Source: Holothuria scabra
Lineage: Eukaryota; Echinodermata; Holothuroidea; Aspidochirotida; Holothuriidae
DNA length: 64,000 nucleotides
Direction: 5' to 3'
NCBI GenBank assembly: GCA_037179385.1
Contig: CM074193.1
Location: forward strand, 36,606,846-36,670,845
Part shown: piece after piece, positions 36,438 through 47,519 of the stretch
How the letters are laid out: the number at the start of each line of letters is the position of its first letter
Numbering within the stretch: position 1 is the stretch's first letter
The notes under the pieces: model-generated
The model's input: only the letters and a program-made list of their open reading frames with translations
What the model was told of the DNA's origin: nothing
The model's database searches: none
Position numbers and translations under genes: made by a program

Positions 36438-37269
36438 TATGGCGAGCAATCGGTATCAAATCATGGGAAATTGACACATACCAATTTAAATTGACACATA
36501 CCAATTTAAATCGACATATACCAATTTAAATCGGTACATACCAATTTAAACTGACATATACCAATTTAAATTGACACATACCAATTCAAACTGAAACATA
36601 CCGATTTAAACTGACATATACCAGTTTAAATCGACACATACCAGTTTAAATCGAAACCTACCGATTTACCTCATTAACATATTTGATATCCCGATTTCGC
36701 AACCTCCGCAAAAGACGTGCTCTCTGCAATCCGCTAAGGCCTCACCACCTCAATGAAATGAAAGAGTTAAAAAATGGAATCTACTGTTATTGTGCTTCGT
36801 GCTCAGCGTTATCAATAGAGTACTGAAAACAAGCAAGGGAGCCACAACTGGACAAAAGGTCTACCCGACTTAAAACCAATTGGTAAGAAACTGGAGTGAT
36901 ATGTACAACAACATCATCTAAGGCCTACTGACATGTGCGTTCATTGAGAACAACTTACCACACTCAACAGAGCATGACAGCAATGGGCATTTAACAGTGG
37001 CTAAATGCGTACAAAGAGATGGTGAGGCCTTAGCGGATTGCAAAGAGCATGTGTTTTGCTGGGGTTGTGAAATCGGGATATCAAATATGTTAATGAGGTA
37101 AATTGGTAGGTCTCGATTTAAACTGGTATGTGTCAGTTTAAATTGGTATGTGCCGATTTAAATTGGTATATGTCGATTTAAACTGGTATGTGTCAATTTA
37201 AATTGGTAGGTGTCGATTTAAATTGGTATGTGTCAATTCCCCATGATTTGATACCGATTACTCGCCATA
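36438..37269. mobile_element. 832-bp foldback element with 20-bp subrepeats
   Basis: Outer ends TATGGCGAG / CTCGCCATA with GAACTG directly outside both (36432-36437, 37270-37275). Long inverted arms (about 36438-36751 and 37019-37269) contain roughly 20-bp tandem units of TTGACACATACCAATTTAAA type (inverse orientation on the right), then a unique inner arm (ATCCCGATTTC, GCTAAGGCCTCACCA). The centre (36752-37018) includes tRNA-Cys SINE-like sequence. The layout resembles sea-urchin TU / Drosophila FB foldback elements. Confidence 0.85.
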
Positions 37270-37270
37270 G

Positions 37271-37475
37271 AACTGGGGTCTATCACCTTATAATCTTTCA
37301 GTTTCCTTGCTTACCTGCACGCACCATGGATGATTGTGCACTGTAATGCCTTCCCTCAAATTCACTGTAAATGAGGGTTTTAAATTACGTATGAATAGAA
37401 TAAAAAATGAAGACAATTTAAGGCTGATGGACTCCATTAATGGCTGCCTACGGTCATTTAAAGGCCCAATTTTCT
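37271..37475 (+). mobile_element. R element copy, right piece
   Basis: Resumes the R unit interrupted at 34247: TGGGGTCTATCACC, ACCATGGATG, AAGGCTGATGGACTCCA. Confidence 0.75.
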
Positions 37476-37967
37476 CATCCCAAACAGTACTAATTCTCCT
37501 TACCTTCTTAATTAAGCCCCTCCCTCAATTATCTGAAATTCACCCACCTCCAGACACAATCTCATTTTATTGCTTCAAGTGAATATGGAAAGCTCAATCA
37601 AAACATTATCAGAACAGCTCATGCTGTGTAATATAAGTTTTGGTACTCTGCATTGTTTGAATTAGCAGTCAATCAAAAAGCTGAGCCAATTGAGAGTTTC
37701 TCTTACCCTATACTAGAATTGTAGTTTGGGGTGAGAGGATTGCCCTTTTAACGCAAGCGTTTAGAGTGGAGTTATACGAGACGGACCAATGATGTTGTAA
37801 ATGGTCCCAGGGCAGTGAGGTTGGTCACATATTGTCATTCAGTTGACGTAATATTTCTTCAGGAAGCGGGTAAACTTTGTCAGAGAGTCGGGGAAAAGTA
37901 ACACAAGGGTTGATAGGATTCCTCTATTGTTTGAAGGGGGCGGGGTGCATAGAAAATAAATTTCGTA
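37476..37967. other. No recognisable feature
   Basis: Unique-looking A+T-rich sequence; no credible frame. Confidence 0.5.
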
Positions 37968-38222
37968 TAGACGAATCCGATTAGCGCTGGTTTTTACTGA
38001 CTGCAGGCCGCCATTAGTGGGGTCCATCGGCCTAAAATCGTCTGTATTTATTGTTTACATGAATTTTACACCCTCATATTTAGTGAAATTTGCAACTTTA
38101 AAATAAAAATTAGTGTACAACCATCCATGATAGAGGTAACCAAGGAAATCGAAAGATTTAAGGGTGACGGAGCCCAGTTATGGCCGACTGAAATCACATC
38201 ATCACTTGCTGTCTGTGTATAG
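37968..38222 (-). mobile_element. R element copy, minus strand
   Basis: TATAGACGAATCCG at 37972; GCCATTAGTGGGGTCCATC and TATGGCCGACTGAAATC in inverse order. Lies just downstream of the GPCR stop codon and contains a minus-strand AATAAA (38052-38047). Confidence 0.7.
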
Positions 38223-38453
38223 AATACAACAGATGATTGTGATTGTCACTGGGTTTAAGCTTGAATTGAAATACAAATTACTACAGATGGAAAACATATA
38301 GCATCGAATAGAACGTCTCTAAAACCAAACACGTCAAAAACAATTATTTTCAGCACGGTAATTTCGTCGGTAACATTTGAAAGTAGGCCTGCCATGCGAC
38401 AAGACGGACTGCTTTTGAAGTAATACTTCCTTCATAAACGATGTTTCTCATCT

Positions 38454-38814
38454 TCAGACGAAATTCTCATCGAAAGCATTATTTGTGGGAGATATAATCC
38501 GAGGGGATGCTCCTGGGTCCTCCTCGTTTGAATTTTCTGCTGAACGTCTAGCTTTAGAGGTTCGCGATGGTCCAAACATTGATGCAAAAGCTTTCTGAAA
38601 TTGTGGGTGGTTGAGACCGTAGATAAAAGGATTCACCATGCTATTGACGAGTACAAAAGTTTTAGTGAAAATGTTAACACATCCGAGCATAGAGCAGACC
38701 AGTTGTGGAAACAGGCAGATGACAAAAGCACACAAAATGTAGAAAAGGTTCTTTGTGATGTCCACTTGTTGCGAAAATGGAGTGACTCTTGATTTGCTCG
38801 ATATATTTGTACGT
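38454..38814 (-). CDS. Class A GPCR, exon 2 (TM6-TM7 and tail)
   Basis: This exon completes the receptor begun at 48783. The acceptor is a pyrimidine-rich tract ending in CCATAG; the exon begins at 38814 with one base that completes codon 239, and the remaining 360 bases are open to TGA at 38456-38454. The spliced frame is 1077 nt, giving 358 residues, normal for class A. Seen: a basic third-loop segment (SKSRVTPF); TM6 with CLFP (P275, where CWxP is usual); TM7 with the NPxxY motif as NPFIY (300-304); helix 8 HPQFQKAF; a Ser-rich, acidic tail of about 40 residues. The phase-2 intron falls in the third intracellular loop. A possible AATAAA on the minus strand lies at 38052-38047, inside a MITE. 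Only the splice pair is inferred; the frame and motifs agree on both sides. Confidence 0.9.
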
Positions 38815-38909
38815 CTATGGAGAAAAAGAATGAAAGAAAATATTTGAATCCTTTCCGAAAACAGCGGGCATATGCACTGAAATGTTTAGGCCACCTCCAC
38901 CAGACATTT

Positions 38910-39033
38910 GGAGGGCGTAATTGTCCATTTGGGACGTTAAGCTCCTTTAGGGAGCAGAACTCCTCCGGGAGTAATCGTTTGGTTTTCGCCCCTTGGCTCT
39001 TCGCCGGAGAGTCGTGGGGACTTTTAGAAAAAA
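38910..39033 (+). mobile_element. Structured poly(A) retroposon, copy 1 (SINE-D)
   Basis: Same unit as 43083-43217, with a short A-tail. It is flanked by an imperfect 21-bp direct repeat (19 of 21 identical; 38889-38909 and 39034-39054, starting GGCCACCTCC). The hairpin stems seen in the other copy are kept. It lies about 100 bp upstream of the GPCR exon 2 acceptor, near where the branch point should be. Confidence 0.8.
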
Positions 39034-39505
39034 GGCCACCTCCTGCAGACATTTTATGTGGTGTGAAACTGATGAGCGCAAATTAAGAAAGTTTAGTAAG
39101 ATTTTCTATATCGTGGTTCAATAACAGTCAATATGACAAAACGTTGGTGAAGAAGTCCGAAAGACGGGTTTAAAAAGCAATGTATAAGGTCATCGCAAAC
39201 TTGCTAACGATAATCAATAATCCCTTCATAATCTTCCCCTGTTTAGATCTGAGGCCTCTCTGGAGGTGGTTTAGGATGATATTACTTTAAACAAATGAAG
39301 GGATATCCGTCTTGCACGAGGGTTGCCCAAACTCGTACCAGAGAGAGAGAGAGAGAGGAGGGAGGGGGGGGGGGCGTATCCACCTGATTCGAAAAAAAAA
39401 AAAAAAAGACCTCCTAGCTGCCTATAGGGTTGAAGTTTGCAATCGACAAAATGCAGGTTTAAACATGTGGCCCTCTGGAAACATTTTTTTTCTGGCTACG
39501 AGCCA

Positions 39506-40085
39506 GGGTTCGATTCTCAGTTTGAGCATCCGACTTGCAGTCGGTAGGTCAAAAGTTGGAGTTCCGGCCGGCCATACAGAAGACTTTAATAAAGGAACAT
39601 ACTGCCATTGTGCTTGAAGCTCAGCAAAGCGAAGGAATAGGGAAAAAACACACTCTAAAATCAAAAGAGTGAACTTGGTCACTCTTTGATAGAGTGAAAA
39701 TTGTAAATTCACTCAATTAGAGTGACAATTCACTCCAAGAGGAGTGAAGTTCACTCCAAAAAGAGTGAAATTCATTCGAGGAGTAAAATTCACTCGGGGA
39801 AGAGGGAAAATTCACTCTTCCACGAGTTCCTGCAATGATCACTCTTTTTTTTTTTAAAGCGATAACTGTGGGCACTCCATCAAGAGAGGAACTTCGCTCG
39901 TTTTAAGGGAATTTCACTCTTTTTGGAGTGAATTTCAATCTTCTTGGAATGAATTATTACTCTAATGGCGCGAATTCACACTTTTCACTTTATCAAAGAG
40001 TGACTAAGTTCACTCTTTTGATTTTAGAGTGCAAGTGAGTCACAACTGGAAAAAATGAATCATTTGGTTAGAAAATGGACCTTAA
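39506..40085 (+). mobile_element. tRNA-Cys-like SINE (SINE-B), split by MITE
   Basis: The head 39506-39573 resembles tRNA-Cys: D-arm region TTCTCAGTTTGAGCATCC, anticodon arm CCGACTTGCAGTCGG, then AGGTCAAAAGTTGGAGTTCC in place of the T-arm. The body (CATACTGCCATTGTGCTTGA) is interrupted by the 381-bp MITE and continues with AGTCACAACTGG and a TCTAATCTAACC tail. Related fragments: 36765-36895, 45640-45700, 49735-49800. Confidence 0.7.
39651..40031. mobile_element. 381-bp palindromic MITE, copy B
   Basis: Same length and sequence family as 14172-14552, with the same CACTCTAAAATC termini. It is flanked by CA on both sides. It splits a tRNA-Cys-like SINE; the related SINE sequence at 36829-36845 shows the uninterrupted site. 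Confidence 0.85.
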
Positions 40086-40129
40086 AACTTCATCTAATCA
40101 TGGAGTTGATCTAATCTAACCTCAGTTTG

Positions 40130-41013
40130 ATTTAGGATTTACCAAATACTTCAAAAATTGAACCTACTGCCGCTTTGTCAACTACGGTGTGGCTTCCTCA
40201 ACCCTTTGCTTTTTATGAAATTCCGAATCCTATCCAATGAAAGCTCCATATTAGTCATTATTTGTTTCAAAACAGCAACATTTTCGGCCCGCTTCGCTTG
40301 CCGCAATTTGCGATTCCTCAATTAATAGTGCTCATTCATGCCTTCAGTTTGGTAAACTTTTCGGAGCTCTGGAAGTGACAAAATCATAAAAATTCGGAGT
40401 TCTCTCTAATCAAAGCTCCATATTTGTCATTATTTTTTCAGAACATCAACATTTTCCGCGCGCTACGCACGCCGCAAATCGCAATTCCTAATACAGTAGT
40501 GCTAGCTTTAGTTTGGTACACGTTTCCGAGCTCTGCAAATGACAAAATCGGATATTTGTCATATGTCAGTATGTGACACCAGATCATCAAGTGACATCGA
40601 TAACTACAGTGCTTTTTCATATAATTTCTGTCATAAAATTCGATATTTTTTTTCCAATGTAAGCTCTTGACTTTTTAAATTGAGTCTTAGAGCCTCAATT
40701 CGGTCTTAGATAACATTATAAAGCAACCATCTGGTGGCGTGCAATCTCAGATTTTGGGAAATGCAGATCCATCAGTCTGTAATCCCTGAACTTTTCAGAT
40801 TTAATTACAGGAAAACCAGAATCCAACATTTCATTGCAACACAAGCTCCATATTTTCAGATGTTGCAATTCCCTAGTTTAAAAAGGGCAAAAATTTCGGG
40901 TCTCTTCGGGCACCGCAAATTACTTCTATAATATAGTGGTGTTCACACTTTAAAAAATAAATAAAAAGGGTGCATACCCCCTCCTCAAGTGAAATGTTTA
41001 GGTATGCCACTGC
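40130..41013. mobile_element. GTAGC-terminus element, copy A
   Basis: Interior blocks (AAGCTCCATATT, TTTTCGGCCCGCTTCGC, GATCATCAAGTGACATC) match 46795-47519; the right end reads TAGGTATGCCACTG. Two internal tandem units of about 170 bp. The left end is eroded. Confidence 0.6.
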
Positions 41014-41084
41014 TTATCAAGTTCTATGGAAATGTTACAGTAAGATAATTGATGTTTTGCTCTGTCTGTGGACTGGGGTGTGTG

Positions 41085-41290
41085 TGGGGGGGGGGGGGCG
41101 TGTAATGAATATGCGTTCACGGTATTCTCCGCCTGTTCTATGAGAGGCAGTTTAACGGAATCGAAGAACTTGCACTGTTTTTGAGCCGTCTGTGAAACCA
41201 AACTTTGCACTTAAACCATATCTGAAGCCGTCCGTAACTGAGTGACTGACCGACTGACTGAATGACTAACTGACTGACCATAGCTATATG
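41085..41290 (+). mobile_element. SINE-C copy 3
   Basis: ATATGCGTTCACGGTATTC, CGCCTGTTCTATGAGAGGC and a tail of TGACTGACC-type tetranucleotides. More diverged than the other two copies. Confidence 0.6.
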
Positions 41291-41893
41291 GTACTAACTA
41301 AGATATGAATTTTATAGGCTAACTGAAAACGAAATGTCATTGCCTTGAAATTTTGGTGGTTTTTTTTTTCAAATCAGTTGGTGTCCCTGACGTCTTATGT
41401 GCTCGGGCAGTCGTAGTGGCTGCTGTGCAGGCTGCTGAAGAAGCTTCAGTTCCGTCCATAAACAGAATTGTGAACCACAGTCACACCACATTATCATGTC
41501 ATGCCACACGGGTCCTCGATTAAAGGCAGAGAATCATCACCCCCACCCAATCACATTTCTCCTAACCTACTTACTTCAAGCCCCCCCCCCCCCTCCACAA
41601 CTAAAACTTATCCTCATTCAGACGCAACCTGGGTTTGTTGTTCCAAGAAGTAACCTGGTGAGCATACAAAGTCCTATAACGTGTAACCAGAACACTCTCG
41701 GTACATGCTGTGTAATATGCGAGTATGACTGCATTTTAGATAGCACACGGAGCGGACGAAGTCTTTTCGCTCAGCTCGTCGCTACGAAAACAATTGAGGA
41801 GCGGCAGTCTAAGGGGGCAGCAGTCGCCGAGGCGCTAGGCAGGCTAGATTTTTGGTTGTGTGGATATGTGGGTTGGGCTACTTTGTGGGGTTG
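41291..41893. other. No gene; intron sequence
   Basis: A 132-codon frame (41496-41894) includes a C-run translated as prolines and has no recognisable domain. Confidence 0.4.
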
Positions 41894-42041
41894 ATGCGCA
41901 CTGTTAAACAAGGTGCTTCTTGATTGTTTTTTGACATTGTATTGTATCGGTTGTATATTTTGTTCGGGTTAGAGATTAGGTTAGGGACTAGGGCTATCGT
42001 TAGCCAGTAAGGATTTTTTTGTTAAACAGTATCCATCGCCC
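41894..42041. mobile_element. 148-bp MITE, GCGCACTGTTAAACAA termini
   Basis: ATGCGCACTGTTAAACAA at the left and TTTGTTAAACAGTATCCAT at the right are imperfect inverted repeats. The interior GGGCTATCGTTAGCCAGT is shared with 44655-44675. Confidence 0.6.
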
Positions 42042-42797
42042 CACTTTGTGTGCATCTTTTGTTTGCTACAGGCGTGAAATATGACATACTAAATAAAAAC
42101 GAGGACGCTCTTAATCGGATTTAATTTTATTTCACTACAAGGTAGGTGTTTTTTAAATTTTCACCATTTTTAAGCCGTGTTACAGGGCAAACATGGTTTG
42201 CAATTAACTCGATTTGCAAAAAACATGTCGGCATTTACACGTGGGAAACTATCATTTAGTTGGTTTTCAATATCGTGCACGAAAATTTGCAGAAACCTGC
42301 GAAACTGCCTGAAGATTGCTTATTCCAGCGTTGTTTCTTCCAGCCTACTTTCTCTCCACGATCGCTTTGCAGTTAACATTCTTGATGCTTGCTTCCCCTG
42401 CACTCCAAGGGTAGGTCTATATGCACAAAATATTTTACATATAAAGTGAGACACTAGGTCTTTTCACGGCCCTTAATGAGGGCATTTGGAAGCAAATAAA
42501 TAACAATATTAACATTGCTTTGCATCAAAACAAACTCGGATGTCGTTTTTTTTTACTTATTTCGGTCGTATTCGTTTGTCTGTCTTATGCTGCATATTTT
42601 AACGAAGCAATTGATAATTTTGTGGCCAATGGAAGCATTCATCTGAACTTATTTCACAAGGCCCGTTTTTAAACTGTTTAGCGATGAAAAATTGACGCTG
42701 GTCCTTGAAAACTGGCGTGAAAATCCATTATCTGTGATAACCATTCTCTGTGTTCATCCATTTAAATAGTATAAGTCCGATGCTTAGTTTTAGGATT
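42042..42797. other. No recognisable feature
   Basis: Intron sequence, A+T-rich, no credible frame. Confidence 0.5.
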
Positions 42798-44520
42798 AAA
42801 GATTAAAATAATAATAAAAATAATAATGACAATTTAGTAAAGCGCCGGTATCCGCCAACAAGACGCTCATGGCGCTGTCACAGTCCAACCATAACAATTA
42901 TAAGAATAGGTGAGTCTCAAGTTTTTCTTTAAAAATATTCAAAGAGGTTGCAGAACTAATAAAAAAAGGAAAATTTTTCCAGAGTTTGGGTGCGACAAAA
43001 ACAAAAGACCTACTTCCTCACTTATTTTTAGCTACGTGCTCCTTAAGAAGACTTTGGGATGAACTACTAAAACCTTGATGACGTACTTGTCCATTGGGAC
43101 GTTTAGCTCCTTAAGGGAGCAGAACTCCTTCGGGGGTAAATGTTTGGTTTTCGCCCCTTGGCTCTTCGCCAGAGAGTCGAGGGGACTTTTAGAAAAAAAA
43201 AAAAAAAAAAAAAACATAAAACCTTGATGACCGGGTGAATATGAAGTCAATAGTTCATGCAAATACACAGGTTCCGAAAAGCTTAAAGTTTTATATACAT
43301 AAAGTAATAATTTGAAGCGAATTCTCATTTCAATGGGAAGCTAGTGCAGTTCTCTCAGTACTGGAGTGATATGAGAAGATAATGGAATCCTAGTTATTAA
43401 TCTTGCTGCAATGTTCTGAATACGCTGAAGACGGCTGATTTGAGTTTTGGAGATACCATAAAGTAGGGAATTTCCTACATCCAACTTCGACGTCACAAAG
43501 GCATGGACCATTGTTTTAGGAGTATCATTGTTAATATGATTGCGAATCCGACCGATGCTTCTTATCGAAATACAAGCAGCTTTACATATAGCTGTGACAT
43601 GATGTTTCATGGATAAATGATGATCAAATATCACTCCAAGGTTTCTCAGCTGGGGGATGGAGAGATTTGCATGTCACCAATACTGATGTAGGAAATGTGT
43701 ACTTTGCTTGTATGGCATTTGTTTCCAAGTAACATAAATTCAGTCTTGTCACCATTCAGCTATAAAAAAATTCTCGGACATTCATTTTCTAATATGATTG
43801 ATACAGGTCTGCAGAATGTTTAGAGCAGCCTCAACTTCCGCTTGCACAGGTTTAACAGAAATGTATAACTGAGTATCATCAGCATACAAGTGGTACTGTA
43901 CTTTATGTTGCCGAATAATATCACCAAGAGGGAGAGTATAAATAGAGAAGGCTCTTGGACCAATTACAGAACCCTGAGGCACACCATACTTTAAACTAAC
44001 CTTCTCAGAAAATGAATTATTAATCCGCAAAACTTGATGTCTATCCGAAAGATAAGACTTGAACCATTCTAGGGCTATACCTCTTACACCAATGCGATTT
44101 CTAGGCCTTAAAATGAGTCTTCTGCGGTCCACAGTGTCAAAGGCAGCAGACAGGTCCAGAAGTACCAATAGTGTAACCTTTCCATTGTCCATTCCTTGTA
44201 AGATATCATTTTGAACCTTGAGCAGGGCTGATTCTGAACTATGGTGAGAGCGAAAAGCAGATTGATATTTATCATACAGATCACAGTTATGAACAAACCA
44301 ATCTAGTCTTTTTCATCACCGCACGCTCGAGGGTCTTCCCAGTGAAAGAGAGATTAGAACAGTAGAAACAGAGTTTTTCAAACAATTATGGTCAAGTGAT
44401 TGTTTCTTTAACAAAGGGCGAACAAAGATTAACAGATTAATCTTTGGAAACTTGCCTTCTGCACAATTACTACCAATTTCATTAATAAACCATTGCTTTA
44501 CCTTCAATATGCAATAATTA
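42798..44520 (-). mobile_element. Degraded non-LTR retrotransposon, RT and 3' end
   Basis: On the minus strand, fragments of one reverse transcriptase follow each other in different frames. From about 44500 there is a stretch with VRPLLKKQSLDH, then near 44290-43785 SAFRSHHSSESALL, LDLSAAFDTVD, GVPQGSVIGPRAF and YADDTQLY, then 43634-43341 with the C-terminal region and 43328-43220 (FKLLLYVYKTL). After a 135-bp insertion the 3' end continues to a (ATT)-rich tail near 42835-42798, preceded by a conserved-looking GCGC stem region. At least three frameshifts make it a pseudogene. It differs in sequence from the copy at 14555, so it is a separate family of the same Jockey/CR1/L2 group. It lies in the GPCR intron in the same orientation as the gene. 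Confidence 0.85.
43083..43217 (+). mobile_element. Structured poly(A) retroposon, copy 2 (SINE-D)
   Basis: A unit of about 115 bp plus an A-tail, inserted in the LINE at 42798-44520. It is flanked by a perfect 14-bp direct repeat (AAAACCTTGATGAC, 43069-43082 and 43218-43231). The body can fold into successive short hairpins (GCTCC/GGAGC, ACTCC/GGGGT, and a longer CCCCTTGGCTCT stem). It is homologous to 38910-39033. I do not recognise the source RNA. Confidence 0.8.
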
Positions 44521-44579
44521 AGTCAGTAAATAAAATTAAAATGAAGAGAAATAAGAAGAAATTAGTGAGAATTCGCCGG

Positions 44580-44702
44580 CTGATGCTCACAAGGTTTTTT
44601 TTTTTTTTGCTGGCTGTTGTAATTGTGGGCCTATTGTATCGATTACGGATTAGGGCTACCGATAGCCAGTTAGGAAATTGTTTGTTAAACAGTGCGCATC
44701 GC
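44580..44702. mobile_element. Second copy of the TGTTAAACAG MITE
   Basis: GGGCTACCGATAGCCAGTTA and TTTGTTAAACAGTGCGCATC match 41894-42041 in the same order; poly-T near the left end. Confidence 0.6.
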
Positions 44703-44759
44703 CCCGAATTAGCCTTTGTTTCAGTATTCAGTTGAGTTAGTGCTCTTGCCCCAATGACA

Positions 44760-45369
44760 AACCTAGACTTAGGGGGGGGGGGGGTGGGGGGACACCCAAA
44801 TTTTCCGATTTTTTGAAGTGCAAACACTACTGCATTAGGGTTTGAATTTGCTGCGAGAGGGCCCCCCGAAACTTTTGGTTCTTTTAAACAATTTTTTTGT
44901 TAATATGGAGCACAAAATTTTAGATTTGGGGTTTCCTATATTTGAAAATTTCAGGAATATTGGAAAATTGGCGTTTCTTATTGGCATAAATCTGAGATTT
45001 GATGACGCCTGAAGGTCTTTAACATAATATTTCAAAAGGCATGAGGATTGAGGTATCAAGCGACATTTAAAAATTTCCGAAACTTTGTTGCCTTTTTTAT
45101 TCAAAAGATTACAAATTAGGATCCTATATTGTATAAATTTAGGAAAACGGCCATGAAGTGACTCGGAAAAGTTCTCCAGAGTGATTGATGAGTAAGCATT
45201 TACTATGGTAGAGATTGCAATTTCGGGCGTGCGAAGAGAGCGGAAAGTTGTTTTAAAAAAAGTTGGGAAAACCGCATTTTAGTTGACTGGGGTCTCATAT
45301 GGCAAATTTTCGAATTTTTCACTTTTCAGTGCCAGGCCTACCACCACTTTAGCTACGCACGGCCACTGT
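44760..45369. mobile_element. GTAGC-terminus element remnant
   Basis: G-run at 44771, blocks AAATTTTCCGATTTTTTGAAG and CCACTTTAGCTACGC-like right end near 45348-45369. Similar layout to 46795-47519 but diverged. Confidence 0.45.
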
Positions 45370-46794
45370 CTTGCTCTTTAAATAGACTTCAATAGGTCGC
45401 TACTCAAATGTCACCGATGAATCCTTGCATCAAAGATGTAACAAAAAATATATATATATAGAGAGAAAAAAGAGTATAGCAAAACTTTTTATTGAGGTTC
45501 GTGCGGTGAACGGTGACGCAACTCCCATATCATCTTACCATCTGGGGAAGCTATGAGACACCCAGCGGGTTTGTAAGATATCCACGATGATACTTTGCTT
45601 GTAAGGGACACCTTTCCCTATCTGGACCTTGACTGGTTCGACTTAAACCAATTGGTTAGAAACTGGGCCATAAAAATCTATCTAACCTTACCTTACCTAT
45701 CTAGGCTTGGCTTTTAAGGGTTGTGCCAGAGGGGACAGGGAGAATTCCTCACCCTGTTGGGAAATGTATCCAGTTTCATCGGGGAGCTTTAATCCGCACG
45801 GTCATGTAACCCCGATTAGGAGTCTTGCGACCACGGGCGGCGATCCTTCGGGGAATGTATGGGGGAATACATCCCCAATGAAAGTGGATGGGGCCGGGGA
45901 ATACTGTACACTATATTCCCCATGGAAACCAACCTTCAGATTCGGAAACTACTCAAAAAGTCAAGTATGCTATAAGGAAGTTCGTTAATAGAACGGAAGG
46001 TTAAACGATTACAAAAATCTAGGCTCTTAAATGAAACATAAAACCGTTTCTTTGAAATATAAAGGAAAGTATGAACGTGGCTTGATAGTTTTGCATACAC
46101 TCCCATGGAGTAACTGAAACATGAACATGTTATATGCACCAGTATCCTCAATCGCCTATCACCTTCGAAAGTAATCATCCATAAGTTTTCTCTCTGCTTG
46201 AAACGGAAGGTAAATAAGTTATCCATTTCTTACAAACATATTCTGATACGGTCATTTTTACATGCAGTGAAAGAATACATAATATTTAAATGCCATCAAA
46301 ATTGCAAAAGACTTTTTACATAATTGCCCGATGCACCGTGACTTTTTTTCTGAAAGATTTAATTCTGTTACAACTTAGGTTTCTGCTTCTCCAGATGAGT
46401 TTTTTATATCGCAGTTTAAGCTCCACGTGGTTCTTACAGTGATTTTTACTTTGAAAATCATTGTTGTTATTCTTATTCCTTTCGGTTCAGTCTTATCGAC
46501 TTTCTCTCAGTCTCTTTTAACAAATATATCAGAACTATTTAATTCAGAAAATGACTGATGACCATAAACAATTACATAATATTTAAGCCTTTATTAAGAA
46601 TATTAAAAGAGACGTGATTATTAACAGTGTACACAAAAATATAAGTTTATATATTATACAACTATAAAGAGCCTGAGGAGTGTCGATAAGATATTTGAAA
46701 AGCTGTGATAGCACCGACACGCCCGGAAATAACTAAAATTTACTATGGGATTGGAATATAAACAATGTAAAGAAATAAATGATACTCATTGAAA
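45370..46794. other. Intron sequence with SINE-B and hAT fragments
   Basis: 45640-45700 carries the SINE-B 3' end (TTAAACCAATTGGTTAGAAAC, TCTATCTAACC). 45705-45800 resembles the left end of the hAT-like family (AGAGGGGACAGGGAGAATT, TTTCATCGGGGAGC). (TA)n at 45441-45461. The rest is unrecognised. Confidence 0.5.
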
Positions 46795-47519
46795 GTGACG
46801 TAGCTACAGGGGTAAGGGGCGGTTGCCACTGGCTCTAAAAACAGTTCCGAAATTTGCCATTTGTGACATCAGTCAACTATAATGTAGTTTTTCCAACTTT
46901 TTTTTCATAAAATCCCTAATTCACTCCAATAAAAGCTCCATTTTTGTAATTATTTGTTTGAAAAATGTAGGCCTAAAATTACCGCCCGCTTTGGGCGCGG
47001 AAATTTTCAGTAATTACTTGCAATCTTGTTCCCTCATAAATCAATCGGGTAAAGTTTTCCGGACTCTGGAAATGAAAAAAAAAATCATCAGATCATTAAG
47101 TGATATCAGCCACGACAATGTTATTTTGGTGATTTTTTTTTTATCATTTCCAGATTCTAAATTGTCCCTAATAAAATCTCTTGGCTCTTTAAGTATCGCC
47201 CCACAGCCTTAATTTGTAGGTCTTAGATAATACTGTGAAGCAACTGGAACAACGATCTTTGTGGGCTGTGCAATCTGAGACTTGACAATAGAAATATGTA
47301 GTTATCCCGAACTTTTCACGTTTCCTTATATAGGTAGTTCAGAACCCAAAATTTTCTCCAATACGAGCTCCACATTTTCAAAATTTCGCTTAATAAGGGC
47401 AGAAATGTCGACGCTTCGCGCGCCGCAAATAACTTCCCCATCGAAATGGCGTTCACGATTAAGTAAAACAAATCGGAAAATTTGGGTACCCCCTTGGAAA
47501 AGCCTAGCTACGCCACTGC
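46795..47519. mobile_element. GTAGC-terminus element, copy B
   Basis: Left AAAGTGACGTAGCTACAGGGG and right GCCTAGCTACGCCACTG are inverted termini. Interior blocks match 40130-41013, including the CGCGCCGCAAAT hairpin region. No coding. Confidence 0.7.

Noticed and set aside
36455..37245. Possible CRISPR-like array of 20-bp repeats
   Set aside because: Units are contiguous with no spacers, inverted on the other side, and lie in a foldback transposon of an animal genome.
39506..39573. Functional tRNA-Cys gene
   Set aside because: Acceptor ends do not pair and the T-arm is altered; it is followed by a SINE body.
41496..41894. 132-codon frame in the GPCR intron
   Set aside because: Contains a C-run read as prolines, lacks a domain and ends in a MITE edge.
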